DNA of 64,000 nucleotides from CAYMRL01 sp964473205 (GTDB lineage Bacteria; Deinococcota; Deinococci; Deinococcales; Trueperaceae): assembly GCA_964473205.1 (NCBI GenBank), contig CAYYOK010000002.1:47373-111372 (forward strand), read 5' to 3'. The notes beneath the pieces were generated by a model. It did not search any database, had not been told where the DNA came from, and worked only from the letters and a program-made list of their open reading frames with translations. Position numbers and translations under genes: made by a program. Shown here piece after piece: positions 52,242-60,108 of this stretch. Numbering within the stretch: the stretch's first letter is position 1; the number at the start of each line of letters is the position of its first letter.

Positions 52242-53891
52242 TCAACGCAACGACTGTCGGTAGTGCTCGCCCCACGGCGCGCAGCGTTGGCTGGGAAACG
52301 GCTCGACCGCGGAGGCGCTCGAGATGACGAGCGTATTGGCTGTCCCGTCGGCGGTGACGGCCGCCGGCCAGCCGCGAAACGCCGCCCCGATGTCGGCCTC
52401 GCCCCTGGCGAACGCGGACCACAAGGACATCATCTGGTCCGACACCGCCCGATCGGCTTCGCTGAAGCCGCCCGGGAAGCGGCCCGTGCCGAAGACGTAT
52501 GGGAGCTCGACCGCATGGCAGGTGCGTTCGCCGCAGGTGATCCCGCCGGTCAGCCCACCGCTGTACTCGGGCGGATGACTGAAGCGATAGTGATAGCCGC
52601 GTTCACTCGCTAGGGCGGTCAGCTCCGCCGGACACATGAACATATAGTCGCCGACGCCGCTCAGGAGGGCCGTCGCGGTATCGGCTGCGCCGTCGACGTA
52701 GTCGCGCTGGACCATGTCTGCTACCTTGTCACCGAACAAGATCTCATAGAGCGCCGCTCCGATGAGGGGGTTTACGTCCTCGGTGACGAACCGACCGAGA
52801 AAAGAGAAGGCCTCATCGTCGTTGTTGCCTATCAGGAACGCCTTGTCGCTGGCGCCATCGAGGGCGGCTAGCAGCGGCTGCCTAGTGACTACCTCGCCAT
52901 CCACGGTCGGTAGCCAGGCGAGCAACGTGTTGACACCCCTGTCTGCCAGGCTGAGCAGGCTGATGTCGGGGGCCTGCGCCTCGATGAGTTGCTCTATGCT
53001 CTTGCTCTGCAGGCAAGAGAGCCGCGTCAAGGTCACCAGACATCCGGCCGAGCGTAAGAACCGCTCAGCCTGCGCGCGAGCCTGATCCTGGTCGTAGATG
53101 CCCACTCCCGCGGGGTTGGACTCCATGATGGCGCGGTCGAAAAGCTCGGCGCTGCCAGGCGCGGCGAACAGGTGCACCGCCACAGCGGTGGCGCCGGCGC
53201 TCTCTCCGACGATGGTGACCTGGTCGGGGTTGCCGCCGAACTGCGCGACGTTCTCCTTGACCCAACGCAGCGCTAGCTGCTGGTCGAGGATGCCGTAGTT
53301 GCCGCTGAAGCCGTCGAGGCCACCCAGGAAACCGAAGGCGCCCAGCCGGTAGTTCATCGACACCACCACCAGCCGTTGCTCGGCCGCCAAGAAGCGTCCG
53401 TCGATGTTGTACCAGTCGACGTCCTCGGAGGCCAGGGAGTCAGTAGCCGTACCTACCAGGAACCCGCCGCCGTGGATGAACACAAGCACCGGCAGTGGCG
53501 CCGCCGGAGCCTCGGCAGGCGTCCATACGTTCAAGAACAGGCAGTCCTCGCTCTGTGGCTGAGCCGGCCCTCCCTCGGCTACTTGCAGCCGCACCTGCGG
53601 GCAGGCGTCACCGGGTCGCACGGCACTTAGGACGCCGTCCCAAGGAGCGCGCGGGACCGGCGGCGCGAAGCGGTTGGTCCCGCCGGTGTCCTCGCCGTAG
53701 GGAACCCCAAGGTAGGCAGCTACGAGCCGTCCTTCGGCTTCGACCAACACTCCGCAGACATCGCCGCTCTTAGTGGGAACCGTAGCCGAGGTGCACTCTT
53801 CAGCGAGCTGCCCAACGGACTGCGCCTGTACGAAGGCAGCGCTGCAGAGCAACGAGGCTACGACCAGGCATCTGGCCACGAGTCGAATCAT
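52242..53891 (-). CDS. Secreted type B carboxylesterase
   Basis: 549 residues with signal peptide (CLVVASLLCSAAFVQAQ). Alpha/beta hydrolase of the cholinesterase/carboxylesterase family: oxyanion HGGG at 140-143, EDCLFLNVWTP, nucleophile Ser231 in TIVGESAGA, and a C-terminal CGERTCHAVELPYVFGTG carrying the catalytic His. It would hydrolyse carboxylic esters outside the cytoplasm. TAAGCT is 5 nt upstream of the ATG. The gene is bracketed by 46-bp direct repeats made from neighbouring gene ends, so it is probably a later insertion. Confidence 0.93.
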   Translation of the reverse strand: MIRLVARCLVVASLLCSAAFVQAQSVGQLAEECTSATVPTKSGDVCGVLVEAEGRLVAAYLGVPYGEDTGGTNRFAPPVPRAPWDGVLSAVRPGDACPQVRLQVAEGGPAQPQSEDCLFLNVWTPAEAPAAPLPVLVFIHGGGFLVGTATDSLASEDVDWYNIDGRFLAAEQRLVVVSMNYRLGAFGFLGGLDGFSGNYGILDQQLALRWVKENVAQFGGNPDQVTIVGESAGATAVAVHLFAAPGSAELFDRAIMESNPAGVGIYDQDQARAQAERFLRSAGCLVTLTRLSCLQSKSIEQLIEAQAPDISLLSLADRGVNTLLAWLPTVDGEVVTRQPLLAALDGASDKAFLIGNNDDEAFSFLGRFVTEDVNPLIGAALYEILFGDKVADMVQRDYVDGAADTATALLSGVGDYMFMCPAELTALASERGYHYRFSHPPEYSGGLTGGITCGERTCHAVELPYVFGTGRFPGGFSEADRAVSDQMMSLWSAFARGEADIGAAFRGWPAAVTADGTANTLVISSASAVEPFPSQRCAPWGEHYRQSLR

Positions 53892-53976
53892 GGCGTAGCT
53901 TAGCCGGTCCGCATGGCACAGGCTTGCCGACGGGCGCTCGCGACCGACGTGCAGGGCGTAACTTCGGAGAGGCGAG

Positions 53977-54022
53977 GCTCAGGCGCCAGATCCTCGAGCC
54001 GCTGAAGGGCTAGAGCCCGAAC
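53977..54022. repeat. 46-bp direct repeat, copy 2 (end of membrane protein gene)
   Basis: Contains a second copy of the regulator's C-terminal codons (QILEPLKG and stop on the plus strand) with no regulator gene in front, overlapping the true end of the minus-strand gene at 54010. Offset from copy 1 is 1785 bp. Confidence 0.9.
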
Positions 54023-54672
54023 ACCGCCAACGGCACCAGCCTCTCCAGCTCGTCGACGTAGGGAGCTACCAGGTCGACGTTCGCCTGCGGCACCGTCGCC
54101 GTCGGCCGCCTCACGGTGGGGTCGCCGGCCTGCTCGATCAGCGTCGTCAGGTCGACCTCGAAGAACGAGACGCCCGCCGCGCCCAGCACCTGCGAGCGGA
54201 CCCAGCGGTACTCGGCGAGGGAGAAGCCGTTGGAGTTGAGCGCGTTCACCTGCGTCTCCTTGGCCTGGACGATGAGTCGCAGCAGATCGGCCCACGCCGA
54301 CGCGGCTTCCCTGAGGCCGGCGAACGACGGTGAGCTGCTGCTGCCCGTGCTCAGCTCGCGGTAGCGCTCGTCGAGGACCGCGACCCTCGCCTCGAGGCCG
54401 CTCATCACCTGGCGCGAGACGGACAGGTAGCGGTCGACCTGCTGCTCCGTCAGCAGCGCGTCGGCTGGCGGCGTGAAGCTGGCGCGGTTGCTGACGCGGC
54501 TCTCGATCTGCTGGATCCTGCCCAGGTCGCGCGCGGCGTTGAATGCGGCCAGGGCCGGCCGGCCGATGAAGTAGTAGGCCGCCGCGCCGCCGCCGACCAG
54601 GACGACGGCGAGCACCACCAGGCAACCGACGAGGGCCGGGTTGGCTTTGCGTTGGGGGCGGGGCTGGGTCAT
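54010..54672 (-). CDS. Membrane-anchored protein of unknown function
   Basis: 220 residues. A basic N-terminus and one membrane helix (LVGCLVVLAVVLVGGGAAAYYF) precede an extracytoplasmic helical domain with RDLGRIQQIESRVSNRASFTPPADALLTEQQVDRYLSVSRQV and later SLAEYRWVRSQVLGAAG. GAGGTGAGGAG lies upstream of the ATG, so this gene is leadered. The helical domain resembles uncharacterised single-pass proteins of other GC-rich bacteria. Convergent with the large regulator in the ancestral layout. Confidence 0.7.
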   Translation of the reverse strand: MTQPRPQRKANPALVGCLVVLAVVLVGGGAAAYYFIGRPALAAFNAARDLGRIQQIESRVSNRASFTPPADALLTEQQVDRYLSVSRQVMSGLEARVAVLDERYRELSTGSSSSPSFAGLREAASAWADLLRLIVQAKETQVNALNSNGFSLAEYRWVRSQVLGAAGVSFFEVDLTTLIEQAGDPTVRRPTATVPQANVDLVAPYVDELERLVPLAVFGL

Positions 54673-54693
54673 GGTTCGCTCCTCACCTCGACA

Positions 54694-55095
54694 TCACTTC
54701 CACCCGGCCACCCGCCCGGCTTGCTCGATCCAGCCGAGCATCTCGGGCGTCTGAGCCTCCTCCAGTGACCGCACCTTCACGTAGCGGCTTCGGCCGGTCT
54801 CACCGAGAGGGGGCTGAGGGTCGAAGTCGGCCCCGCCGAGGAACACGACGTTGACCGATACGTCGTAGGCGACCAGCTCGATGACCCAACCCAGGTCAGG
54901 CACGCCGTAGTACGCCTTCCTCCACTTGAGAGCGAACTGGGGGTTGGGCAGCGAGGCGCTGATGGTCCGGTCGAGCCAACTGACGACCGGGTTCAGCTCG
55001 GGCATCACCCGTTTGGTCCACGCCTCGATCTCCGCGTGCCCCGACGGCTCGGGCGGCTTCCTCGTCGAGTTGCCCTTGATCACCTTCTTCGCCAT
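54694..55095 (-). CDS. DUF1801 domain protein
   Basis: 133 residues. WTKRVMPELNPVVSWLDRTIS and PNPQFALKWRKAYYGVPDLGWVIELVAYD, with NVVFLGGADFDPQPPLG and a C-terminal RYVKVRSLEEAQ, match the DUF1801 (YdhG-like) family of small soluble proteins, proposed to bind iron or a cofactor but without proven function. TAGACT lies exactly 6 nt upstream of the ATG. Divergent from the vapB/vapC-like pair. Confidence 0.85.
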   Translation of the reverse strand: MAKKVIKGNSTRKPPEPSGHAEIEAWTKRVMPELNPVVSWLDRTISASLPNPQFALKWRKAYYGVPDLGWVIELVAYDVSVNVVFLGGADFDPQPPLGETGRSRYVKVRSLEEAQTPEMLGWIEQAGRVAGWK

Positions 55096-55222
55096 GGGCA
55101 GAGTCTAGTGCCTTCGGCAAGCCCGGTACGAGACTCGGTCGCTTCGAGTAGCATGCGGTCGACAGCAGTCAGTCGGCAACCTGCCTACCCGCGATGGCCG
55201 ACTGCCGTCGCGCGACCGCGGG

Positions 55223-55263
55223 TTAGTCACTCGATTGACTAATCACGATCAGCCCGCTATCCT
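55223..55263 (+). promoter_or_regulatory. Promoter and operator of the toxin-antitoxin pair at 55270
   Basis: TTGACT (55235-55240) and TATCCT (55258-55263) are spaced by 17 nt, and the start codon is 6 nt after the -10, giving a leaderless mRNA. A perfect 7-bp inverted repeat TTAGTCA...TGACTAA (55223-55242) covers the -35 box and is the likely autoregulatory site of the antitoxin. Confidence 0.75.
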
Positions 55264-55269
55264 TCTGAC

Positions 55270-55497
55270 ATGTCTGTGGTCAGCGTGCACGAAGCCAAGA
55301 CGCACCTCTCCCGCCTGATTCAGAGGGTCGAAGCCGGCGAGGAGGTCGTCATCGCCCGCGCGGGTCAACCGGTCGTGAAGCTCGTAGCGGTCGCAAAGAA
55401 GCTGCCGAAAGTACCCGGCAGGTTGAAGGGCAAGATCAGGATCGGGGATGACTTCGACGATCCGCTGCCAGAAGAGCTCTTCGAAGGCAACCTGTGA
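55270..55497 (+). CDS. Phd/YefM-type antitoxin
   Basis: 75 residues. SVVSVHEAKTHLSRLIQRVEAGEEVVIARAGQPVVKLV is the classical Phd/YefM DNA-binding and dimerisation domain, followed by a C-terminal toxin-binding tail (DDFDDPLPEELFEGNL). The pair with a PIN toxin is typical of VapBC modules of this subclass. It should repress its own promoter through the palindrome at 55223-55242. The stop overlaps the toxin GTG. Confidence 0.93.
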   Translation: MSVVSVHEAKTHLSRLIQRVEAGEEVVIARAGQPVVKLVAVAKKLPKVPGRLKGKIRIGDDFDDPLPEELFEGNL

Positions 55498-55868
55498 AGG
55501 TTCTGCTCGACACTCATGCACTGCTCTGGTGGGTCACGGGCGACCGGCGGCTCAGTGCCAGGATGCGGCGGTTCATACAGGAGCACGAGGTGTACATCAG
55601 CACCGCGTCGCTGTGGGAAGTGGAGATCAAGCGCGCTTTAGGACGCATCGAGGTCGATATCGAGGAACTGACGACCGAGCTCGCGCAGGCCGAAGGCTTC
55701 AACATGTTGGACGTGCGGCCGACCCATGTGCTGTCGCTGTCCGAGCTACCCCTGCTGCACAAGGACCCGTTCGATAGGATGCTCGTTGCGCAAGCGAAGC
55801 GCGAGCGGCTGGTGCTGGTCTCCCGCGACAAACAGTTGAGTGACTACTCGGTCGAGGTTCGCTGGTAG
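55494..55868 (+). CDS. PIN-domain toxin (VapC-like)
   Basis: 124 residues from GTG 55494. PIN ribonuclease acidic residues are in place: Asp6 (LLDTHALLWW), Glu42 (ASLWEVEIK), Asp91/Asp94 (HKDPFDRMLVAQA) and Asp112 (VSRDKQL). VapC toxins cleave tRNA or rRNA and are neutralised by the antitoxin encoded just upstream. Complete and probably functional. Its 3' end abuts the duplicated end of the DUF2891 gene. Confidence 0.94.
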   Translation: MKVLLDTHALLWWVTGDRRLSARMRRFIQEHEVYISTASLWEVEIKRALGRIEVDIEELTTELAQAEGFNMLDVRPTHVLSLSELPLLHKDPFDRMLVAQAKRERLVLVSRDKQLSDYSVEVRW

Positions 55869-55963
55869 CTGGTGGCCGCTGACGAGTCAGGTCTGTTCCG
55901 TTCGACCTCATCCAGAGCCAAGATGGCGAACGTGGCGAGCCAGTGCTCGCCCATGTAGTCGCC
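55844..55963 (-). pseudogene. Detached C-terminal fragment of the DUF2891 gene
   Basis: On the minus strand this reads GDYMGEHWLATFAILALD followed by EVERNRPDSSAATSYQ and a few more residues to a stop. The first 18 residues equal the end of the intact DUF2891 protein at 56696-57721. It has no start of its own and is separated from the gene by the zinc-finger gene insertion. The downstream tail may be the original C-terminus. Confidence 0.75.
55910..55963. repeat. 54-bp perfect direct repeat, copy 1
   Basis: Identical over 54 bases to 56708-56761, offset 798 bp. It encodes the end of the DUF2891 protein. The two copies bracket a low-GC gene for a zinc-finger protein. Confidence 0.95.
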
Positions 55964-56059
55964 CTCCCGTCTATCCGAACGAGACTCGCCTAAGTCGGCG
56001 TCTGCATTTGGACTCCGAAGCCTATGCAGAATGCACGTGTTGCGTGTCATCCACGCTTG

Positions 56060-56656
56060 TCAATGAGCACGACGATAATGCCGGTCCATGTTCCTTTGTT
56101 TTACTCGGGCTCTACAGTATTGGCATACAACGAATCCGTCCGGATCGCCTTGACGGACTCGTTTCTTATGCGTGTCTCCTAGCTGAATCCGGGCCTGCTC
56201 TAGGTTTCGTAACCGCTTCGCGCGGAGCGTGGCCTCTCGTGCTTCAGCGCGTCGCCTCTCCTCCAGTTCATTGAGTGCTCTCAAACGATCAACCAGGATC
56301 TGGAGTTCTGGCGCTATCCCGCTTCGATCGAGTCGCCCGACTAGCTCTGTTGTCAAGTCGCGGTATAGGAGCACTTGGCGGTTTTTCAAGTCTCCTGAAT
56401 ACCTGGTAATCATCTGGCGTACCCAATCGTTTGCTGGGACCGAGTCGGCAGACCGCTCGTCCGGTGAAACAGCAAAGCGTACAGAAGGTGCTTTGCGGGA
56501 ATCTGCGTTACGGACCGATCCGTTGCAGCGCGAACAACCCACACCGGGCTCGAACAGATTGGAGCCGCAGTTAGGGCAACTGAATAGTTCGTACCCGTAT
56601 CCCTGTGTCAGAGGATCCAGGACCTCTCTTTGCGAATCAATCAAACTAGTACTCAC
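56060..56656 (-). CDS. Zinc-ribbon/C2H2 zinc-finger protein of unknown function
   Basis: 198 residues. N-terminal zinc ribbon CPNCGSNLFEPGVGCSRCN (residues about 27-45) and C-terminal classical finger CQYCRARVKQRNMDRHYRRAH (C-x2-C...H-x3/4-H). Between them is a charged coiled-coil-like helix (LNELEERRRAEAREATLRAKRLRNLEQ). GC content is much lower than in neighbours and the gene lies between 54-bp perfect direct repeats, so it is foreign. It could bind DNA or RNA. TACTAT near the GTG may be its -10. No family is recognised. Confidence 0.7.
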   Translation of the reverse strand: MSTSLIDSQREVLDPLTQGYGYELFSCPNCGSNLFEPGVGCSRCNGSVRNADSRKAPSVRFAVSPDERSADSVPANDWVRQMITRYSGDLKNRQVLLYRDLTTELVGRLDRSGIAPELQILVDRLRALNELEERRRAEAREATLRAKRLRNLEQARIQLGDTHKKRVRQGDPDGFVVCQYCRARVKQRNMDRHYRRAH

Positions 56657-56695
56657 CTGAATAGTAGCTTCAACCTGACGGTTCGCATGTGATTC

Positions 56696-57721
56696 CTAAC
56701 CTTCTAAATCCAGAGCCAAGATGGCGAACGTGGCGAGCCAGTGCTCGCCCATGTAGTCGCCTGTGACGTGCTCCAGCGCCGTGTCCAGGTGAACGTGCGC
56801 AACCTCGACCAGTCCCGCGGCGCGTTCGTCACCGGCCGGAAGCGCCCCGGCGAGCGAGCGCAAACACCAGGCCCGACTCAGGTTGAGACCGTCGAGGTGC
56901 GCGATCTGACCGTCGCTGCGGTCGGTCACGACGGCGGGCACGAACAGCGTTCTGGGCTGCTGCCTAGCCAACCCAGGCGTGAACCGCTCGAGCCACGGCA
57001 AGAACTCGGCGCTAGGCAGAAGCCGACGCATGCACTCCGCCTCGATCAAGGCCGGCGAGAGGAAGTCGTTGCCGCCCGGCTCGCCCCATGCCGTGCAGCC
57101 CTGATCCTCGCCGTACCAGCGCAGAGCGGTGTCGAGCAGCAGCTCGGCCAGGTCATCTCTCCCGCAGACCTCCGCGTAGTCCGCTGCCAAGCGCAGGGCG
57201 AACGCCGTGTTGCCGTGGGTTCCGACCCGCACCGGGTAGGTCGCGATAGGTAGGTAGTCGAGGAACCCTCGAACGACGCGCTCCGCCAGCGGCGCGAGCG
57301 AGCGGGACCACCTGCTGTCGTCGAGGAGCTCGAGCTCGGCCGCCAGCTTGAGCAGCCACGCCCAGCCGTATGGGCGCTCGAAGCTCCGGTGGTTGGGCTG
57401 GTCGAAGTAGGCGCGCTCGGCCTCGACCTTGGCGGGCACGAGCTGCTCGTCGAAAAGCTCCTCGATCGCGGCCGCGCTCTCCAGGTCAGGGAAGCGCCGC
57501 AACGCCCGAGCGAGCAGCCAGTAGCCGTGCACGCACGAGTGCCAGTCGAAGCTGCCGAAGAAGATCGGGTGCAGGTCGCTTGGTCGCGTCGCCGGCAGTG
57601 CATCGTCGACGACGTGGATCAGCGCGTGCGGGTACTCGCGGCGCACGTGGCCCAGCGCTACCTCGGCGAAGTGGCCGGCCAAGTCGCGGGTCAGGATGGC
57701 GGTTCGCATGCTTGCCATCAT
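56696..57721 (-). CDS. DUF2891 family protein
   Basis: 341 residues. Recognisable family blocks: HPIFFGSFDWHSCVHGYWLLARALRRFP, ERPYGWAWLLKLAAEL, GTHGNTAFAL, WGEPGGNDFLSPALIEAECMRRLLP, VTDRSDGQIAHLDGLNLSRAWCLRSL and GDYMGEHWLATFAILAL. It is an all-alpha, probably (alpha/alpha)6 barrel protein of unknown activity. The C-terminus LDLEG probably results from the insertion that duplicated the gene end; the alternative tail is at 55844-55909. Start at ATG 57721 or the second ATG at 57718 or 57709. Confidence 0.88.
   Translation of the reverse strand: MMASMRTAILTRDLAGHFAEVALGHVRREYPHALIHVVDDALPATRPSDLHPIFFGSFDWHSCVHGYWLLARALRRFPDLESAAAIEELFDEQLVPAKVEAERAYFDQPNHRSFERPYGWAWLLKLAAELELLDDSRWSRSLAPLAERVVRGFLDYLPIATYPVRVGTHGNTAFALRLAADYAEVCGRDDLAELLLDTALRWYGEDQGCTAWGEPGGNDFLSPALIEAECMRRLLPSAEFLPWLERFTPGLARQQPRTLFVPAVVTDRSDGQIAHLDGLNLSRAWCLRSLAGALPAGDERAAGLVEVAHVHLDTALEHVTGDYMGEHWLATFAILALDLEG
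56708..56761. repeat. 54-bp perfect direct repeat, copy 2
   Basis: Lies inside the 3' end of the DUF2891 gene; after it the frame continues only three codons (LEG) to a stop. Confidence 0.95.
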
Positions 57722-57816
57722 GCCTGTCTGAGGGCGGACGCATGCCGTTCGCCCCGCACGCTCGCCGACCGAGCCGCTGTCAGCGTTAGAGGAGTACAGT
57801 ACCTGCGGCCCTGACC

Positions 57817-59430
57817 ATGACGATGTCCCGCCGAGACCGCACCTACACCTTCGTCGGGATCATGCTCGCGCTGTTCCTCGGTGCCATCGACCAGACGATC
57901 GTATCGACCGCGCTACCCAAGATCGTCGAGGACCTCGGCGGCCTCGAGCGCTACGCCTGGGTGTTCACGGCCTACATGGTCGCCTCGACCGTGCTCGTGC
58001 CCGTCTACGGCAAGCTCGCCGACATGTACAGCCGCAAGGCGATCTCGCTCGGAGCGGTCGCCGTGTTCCTCACCGGGTCGTTCCTGTGCGGGCTGGCCGG
58101 CGAGTTCGGTCCGCTCCCGCTGCTCGGCGACGGCATGAGCCAGCTCATCGTCTTCCGCGCCGTGCAGGGCATGGGAGCCGCCGGGCTGTTCAGCATGGCG
58201 TTCATCGTCATAGCCGACCTCTACCCGCCCGCGGAGCGCGGCCGCTACCAGGGCATAGTCAGCGCCACCTTCGGTATCGCCAGCGTCCTCGGTCCGCTGC
58301 TGGGCGGTTTCCTGACCGACAACGCCACCGACATCATCCCCGGCATCGCCGGCTGGCGCTGGGTGTTCTACGTCAACGTCCCGTTCGGCGCGGTGGCGGT
58401 GTGGTTCATCGCGAGCCGCATGCCGCCGCTCCTGCCGCGTGGGTCGCGCGGCAGACTCGATTACCCTGCGGCCTTGCTGCTGCTAGCCGGGCTGGTACCC
58501 CTCGTGACGGTCCTGCAACTCGACCGCGCCGAGCATCCATGGACCTCGCCGCTGACGCTCGGCATCCTCGCCTGGTCTGGCGCCATGCTCGGGCTGTTCG
58601 TATGGCGCTCGCTCAGGAGCCCCAACCCGATCCTCGACCTGACCCTGTTCCGCAACAAGGTGTTCAGGTCCTCCAACTTCGCACTGTTCTTCTTCGGCGC
58701 GTCGTTCCTCAGCGCCATCGCGTTCCTGCCGCTGTACGTCGTGAACGTCGTGGGCGTATCCGCGACCGGCGCTGGCATGGCGCTGGTGCCGCTGTCGCTC
58801 GCCGTCGTCTTCGGGTCGATGCTCAGCGGGCAGCTGGTCTCCCGCTACGGCCGCTACCGGCTGATCATGCTGATCGGCACGGCCATCCTCATAGTCGGCG
58901 TCTTCCTGCTCACGCGTCTGACCCCCGAGTCGACGCTGGGTCAGGTAACGCTCTACATGGTCGTCGTCGGTCTCGGCCTTGGGCCGTCCGGCCCGCTCTA
59001 CACGCTGGCGGTGCAGAACGCCGTCGACGTCGCGCGCATGGGGCAGGCAACCAGCGCGACCCAGTTCTTCCGCCAGATAGGCGGGGCCGTCGGTACGGCG
59101 GTCCTTGGCAGCGTGCTGGCTACGACCCTGGCCTTCGGGTTCAACCAGCACCTGGGCGAGCTCGGCGCGCTGATCACGGCCAGCGCGGACGGCGAGGGCA
59201 TCAGCGCCTCGGGCGACGTGATCAGCCAGATCGAGGCCGCCTACGGCGGGCCGCTGCCGAGCGGCCTGCGCGAGCAGGTCGTGGCAGGCGTGAAGCTGTC
59301 GTTCACCGACGCGATCACGACCGTCTACAAGTACGTGCTCGGCATGGCGATCATCGCCTTCGTGCTGACCTGGTTCATCCCGGTGCTGCCGTTGCGGCGG
59401 ACCTTCGAGAGTGCGCCGCCGGAAGGGTGA
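57817..59430 (+). CDS. MFS multidrug exporter, DHA2 (EmrB/QacA) family
   Basis: 537 residues with 14 predicted membrane helices. Family motifs: ALFLGAIDQTIVSTALPKIVEDLGG at the start (motif D1 of 14-helix exporters), VYGKLADMYSRKAI (motif A), FRAVQGMGAAGLF (motif B), FGIASVLGPLLGGFLTDN (motif C). These antiporters expel drugs or metabolites using protons. Start ATG 57817, with a second ATG two codons on. No regulator gene is adjacent. Could also export a product of the same genome, but nothing here points to one. Confidence 0.93.
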   Translation: MTMSRRDRTYTFVGIMLALFLGAIDQTIVSTALPKIVEDLGGLERYAWVFTAYMVASTVLVPVYGKLADMYSRKAISLGAVAVFLTGSFLCGLAGEFGPLPLLGDGMSQLIVFRAVQGMGAAGLFSMAFIVIADLYPPAERGRYQGIVSATFGIASVLGPLLGGFLTDNATDIIPGIAGWRWVFYVNVPFGAVAVWFIASRMPPLLPRGSRGRLDYPAALLLLAGLVPLVTVLQLDRAEHPWTSPLTLGILAWSGAMLGLFVWRSLRSPNPILDLTLFRNKVFRSSNFALFFFGASFLSAIAFLPLYVVNVVGVSATGAGMALVPLSLAVVFGSMLSGQLVSRYGRYRLIMLIGTAILIVGVFLLTRLTPESTLGQVTLYMVVVGLGLGPSGPLYTLAVQNAVDVARMGQATSATQFFRQIGGAVGTAVLGSVLATTLAFGFNQHLGELGALITASADGEGISASGDVISQIEAAYGGPLPSGLREQVVAGVKLSFTDAITTVYKYVLGMAIIAFVLTWFIPVLPLRRTFESAPPEG

Positions 59431-59437
59431 GAGTGGT

Positions 59438-59477
59438 GATGTCCAGATTGGACATCATCGGCCATATGGCCTAGTGT
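59438..59477 (+). promoter_or_regulatory. Promoter and operators of the ParDE-type pair
   Basis: Two symmetric elements: GATGTCC-AGATT-GGACATC (59438-59456) and the perfect palindrome GGCCATATGGCC (59460-59471). They overlap a TTGGAC -35 (59448-59453) and TAGTGT -10 (59472-59477). The GTG start is 6 nt after the -10, so the mRNA is leaderless. The palindromes are likely antitoxin binding sites. Confidence 0.72.
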
Positions 59478-59483
59478 GAGCAT

Positions 59484-59732
59484 GTGAACGTGCACCTGAC
59501 CCCGGAGTTGAAAAAGCTCGTCGAGGACGAAGTGGCTTCTGGCAACTACGCCTCGGCGAGCGAGGTGATCCGTGAAGGCCTCAGGCTGCTTATAGAGGAA
59601 CGGAAGTGGCGCCAAGAGGCGCGCACGAAGCTCGCCGAGGGGCTCGCTCAGGTCAGGGCCGGCCAGTTGATCGACGGTGTCGAGGCTATTGAGCGACTCA
59701 GAAGGCGCATCGATTCCCGCAAGACTGATTAG
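59484..59732 (+). CDS. ParD-like ribbon-helix-helix antitoxin
   Basis: 82 residues from GTG 59484. NVHLTPELKKLVEDEVASGNYASASEVIREGLRLLIEERKWRQEA is the standard ParD RHH domain plus the helical toxin-binding tail. Acts as a dimer on the upstream palindromes and blocks the toxin encoded two bases downstream. Confidence 0.93.
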   Translation: MNVHLTPELKKLVEDEVASGNYASASEVIREGLRLLIEERKWRQEARTKLAEGLAQVRAGQLIDGVEAIERLRRRIDSRKTD

Positions 59733-59734
59733 CA

Positions 59735-60052
59735 ATGAGGGCCCTACGCCTATCTCTCGCGGCGGCGGCGGACCTTGAGGGTATTGTCGATTACCTAGTC
59801 ATGGAAGCGGGACGCGCTAATGCGCATTCGTTACTCTCGGACTTAGTGTCGGCATTCGATCTGCTGGCTACCTCGCCATGGATCGGTCATGTACGCCCAG
59901 ATCTGATCGAGAATGAGGTCCGATTCTGGATCGTCCACCGGTACTTGATTGCATACGTCGCCAGTTCTGAGGTAGTCGACATCGTGCGAGTCCTACATGG
60001 CAGTCGTGATCCAGGGAATCTCGGTGAAGATATCCGTCGAGGACGGGTATGA
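59735..60052 (+). CDS. ParE/RelE superfamily toxin
   Basis: 105 residues. LRLSLAAAADLEGIVDYLVMEAG and PWIGHVRPDLIENEVRFWIVHRYLIAYV, then VVDIVRVLHGSRDP, match the ParE branch (gyrase inhibitor) of the RelE/ParE fold. Directly follows the ParD gene with a 2-base gap. The module appears complete. Codon use is slightly less GC-rich than neighbours, fitting recent gain. Confidence 0.92.
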   Translation: MRALRLSLAAAADLEGIVDYLVMEAGRANAHSLLSDLVSAFDLLATSPWIGHVRPDLIENEVRFWIVHRYLIAYVASSEVVDIVRVLHGSRDPGNLGEDIRRGRV

Positions 60053-60108
60053 CGTGCTAGCGGCGTTGGCCTAAACCCTGGGTTCTCACCAACCCCTATC
60101 ATTCGAGC

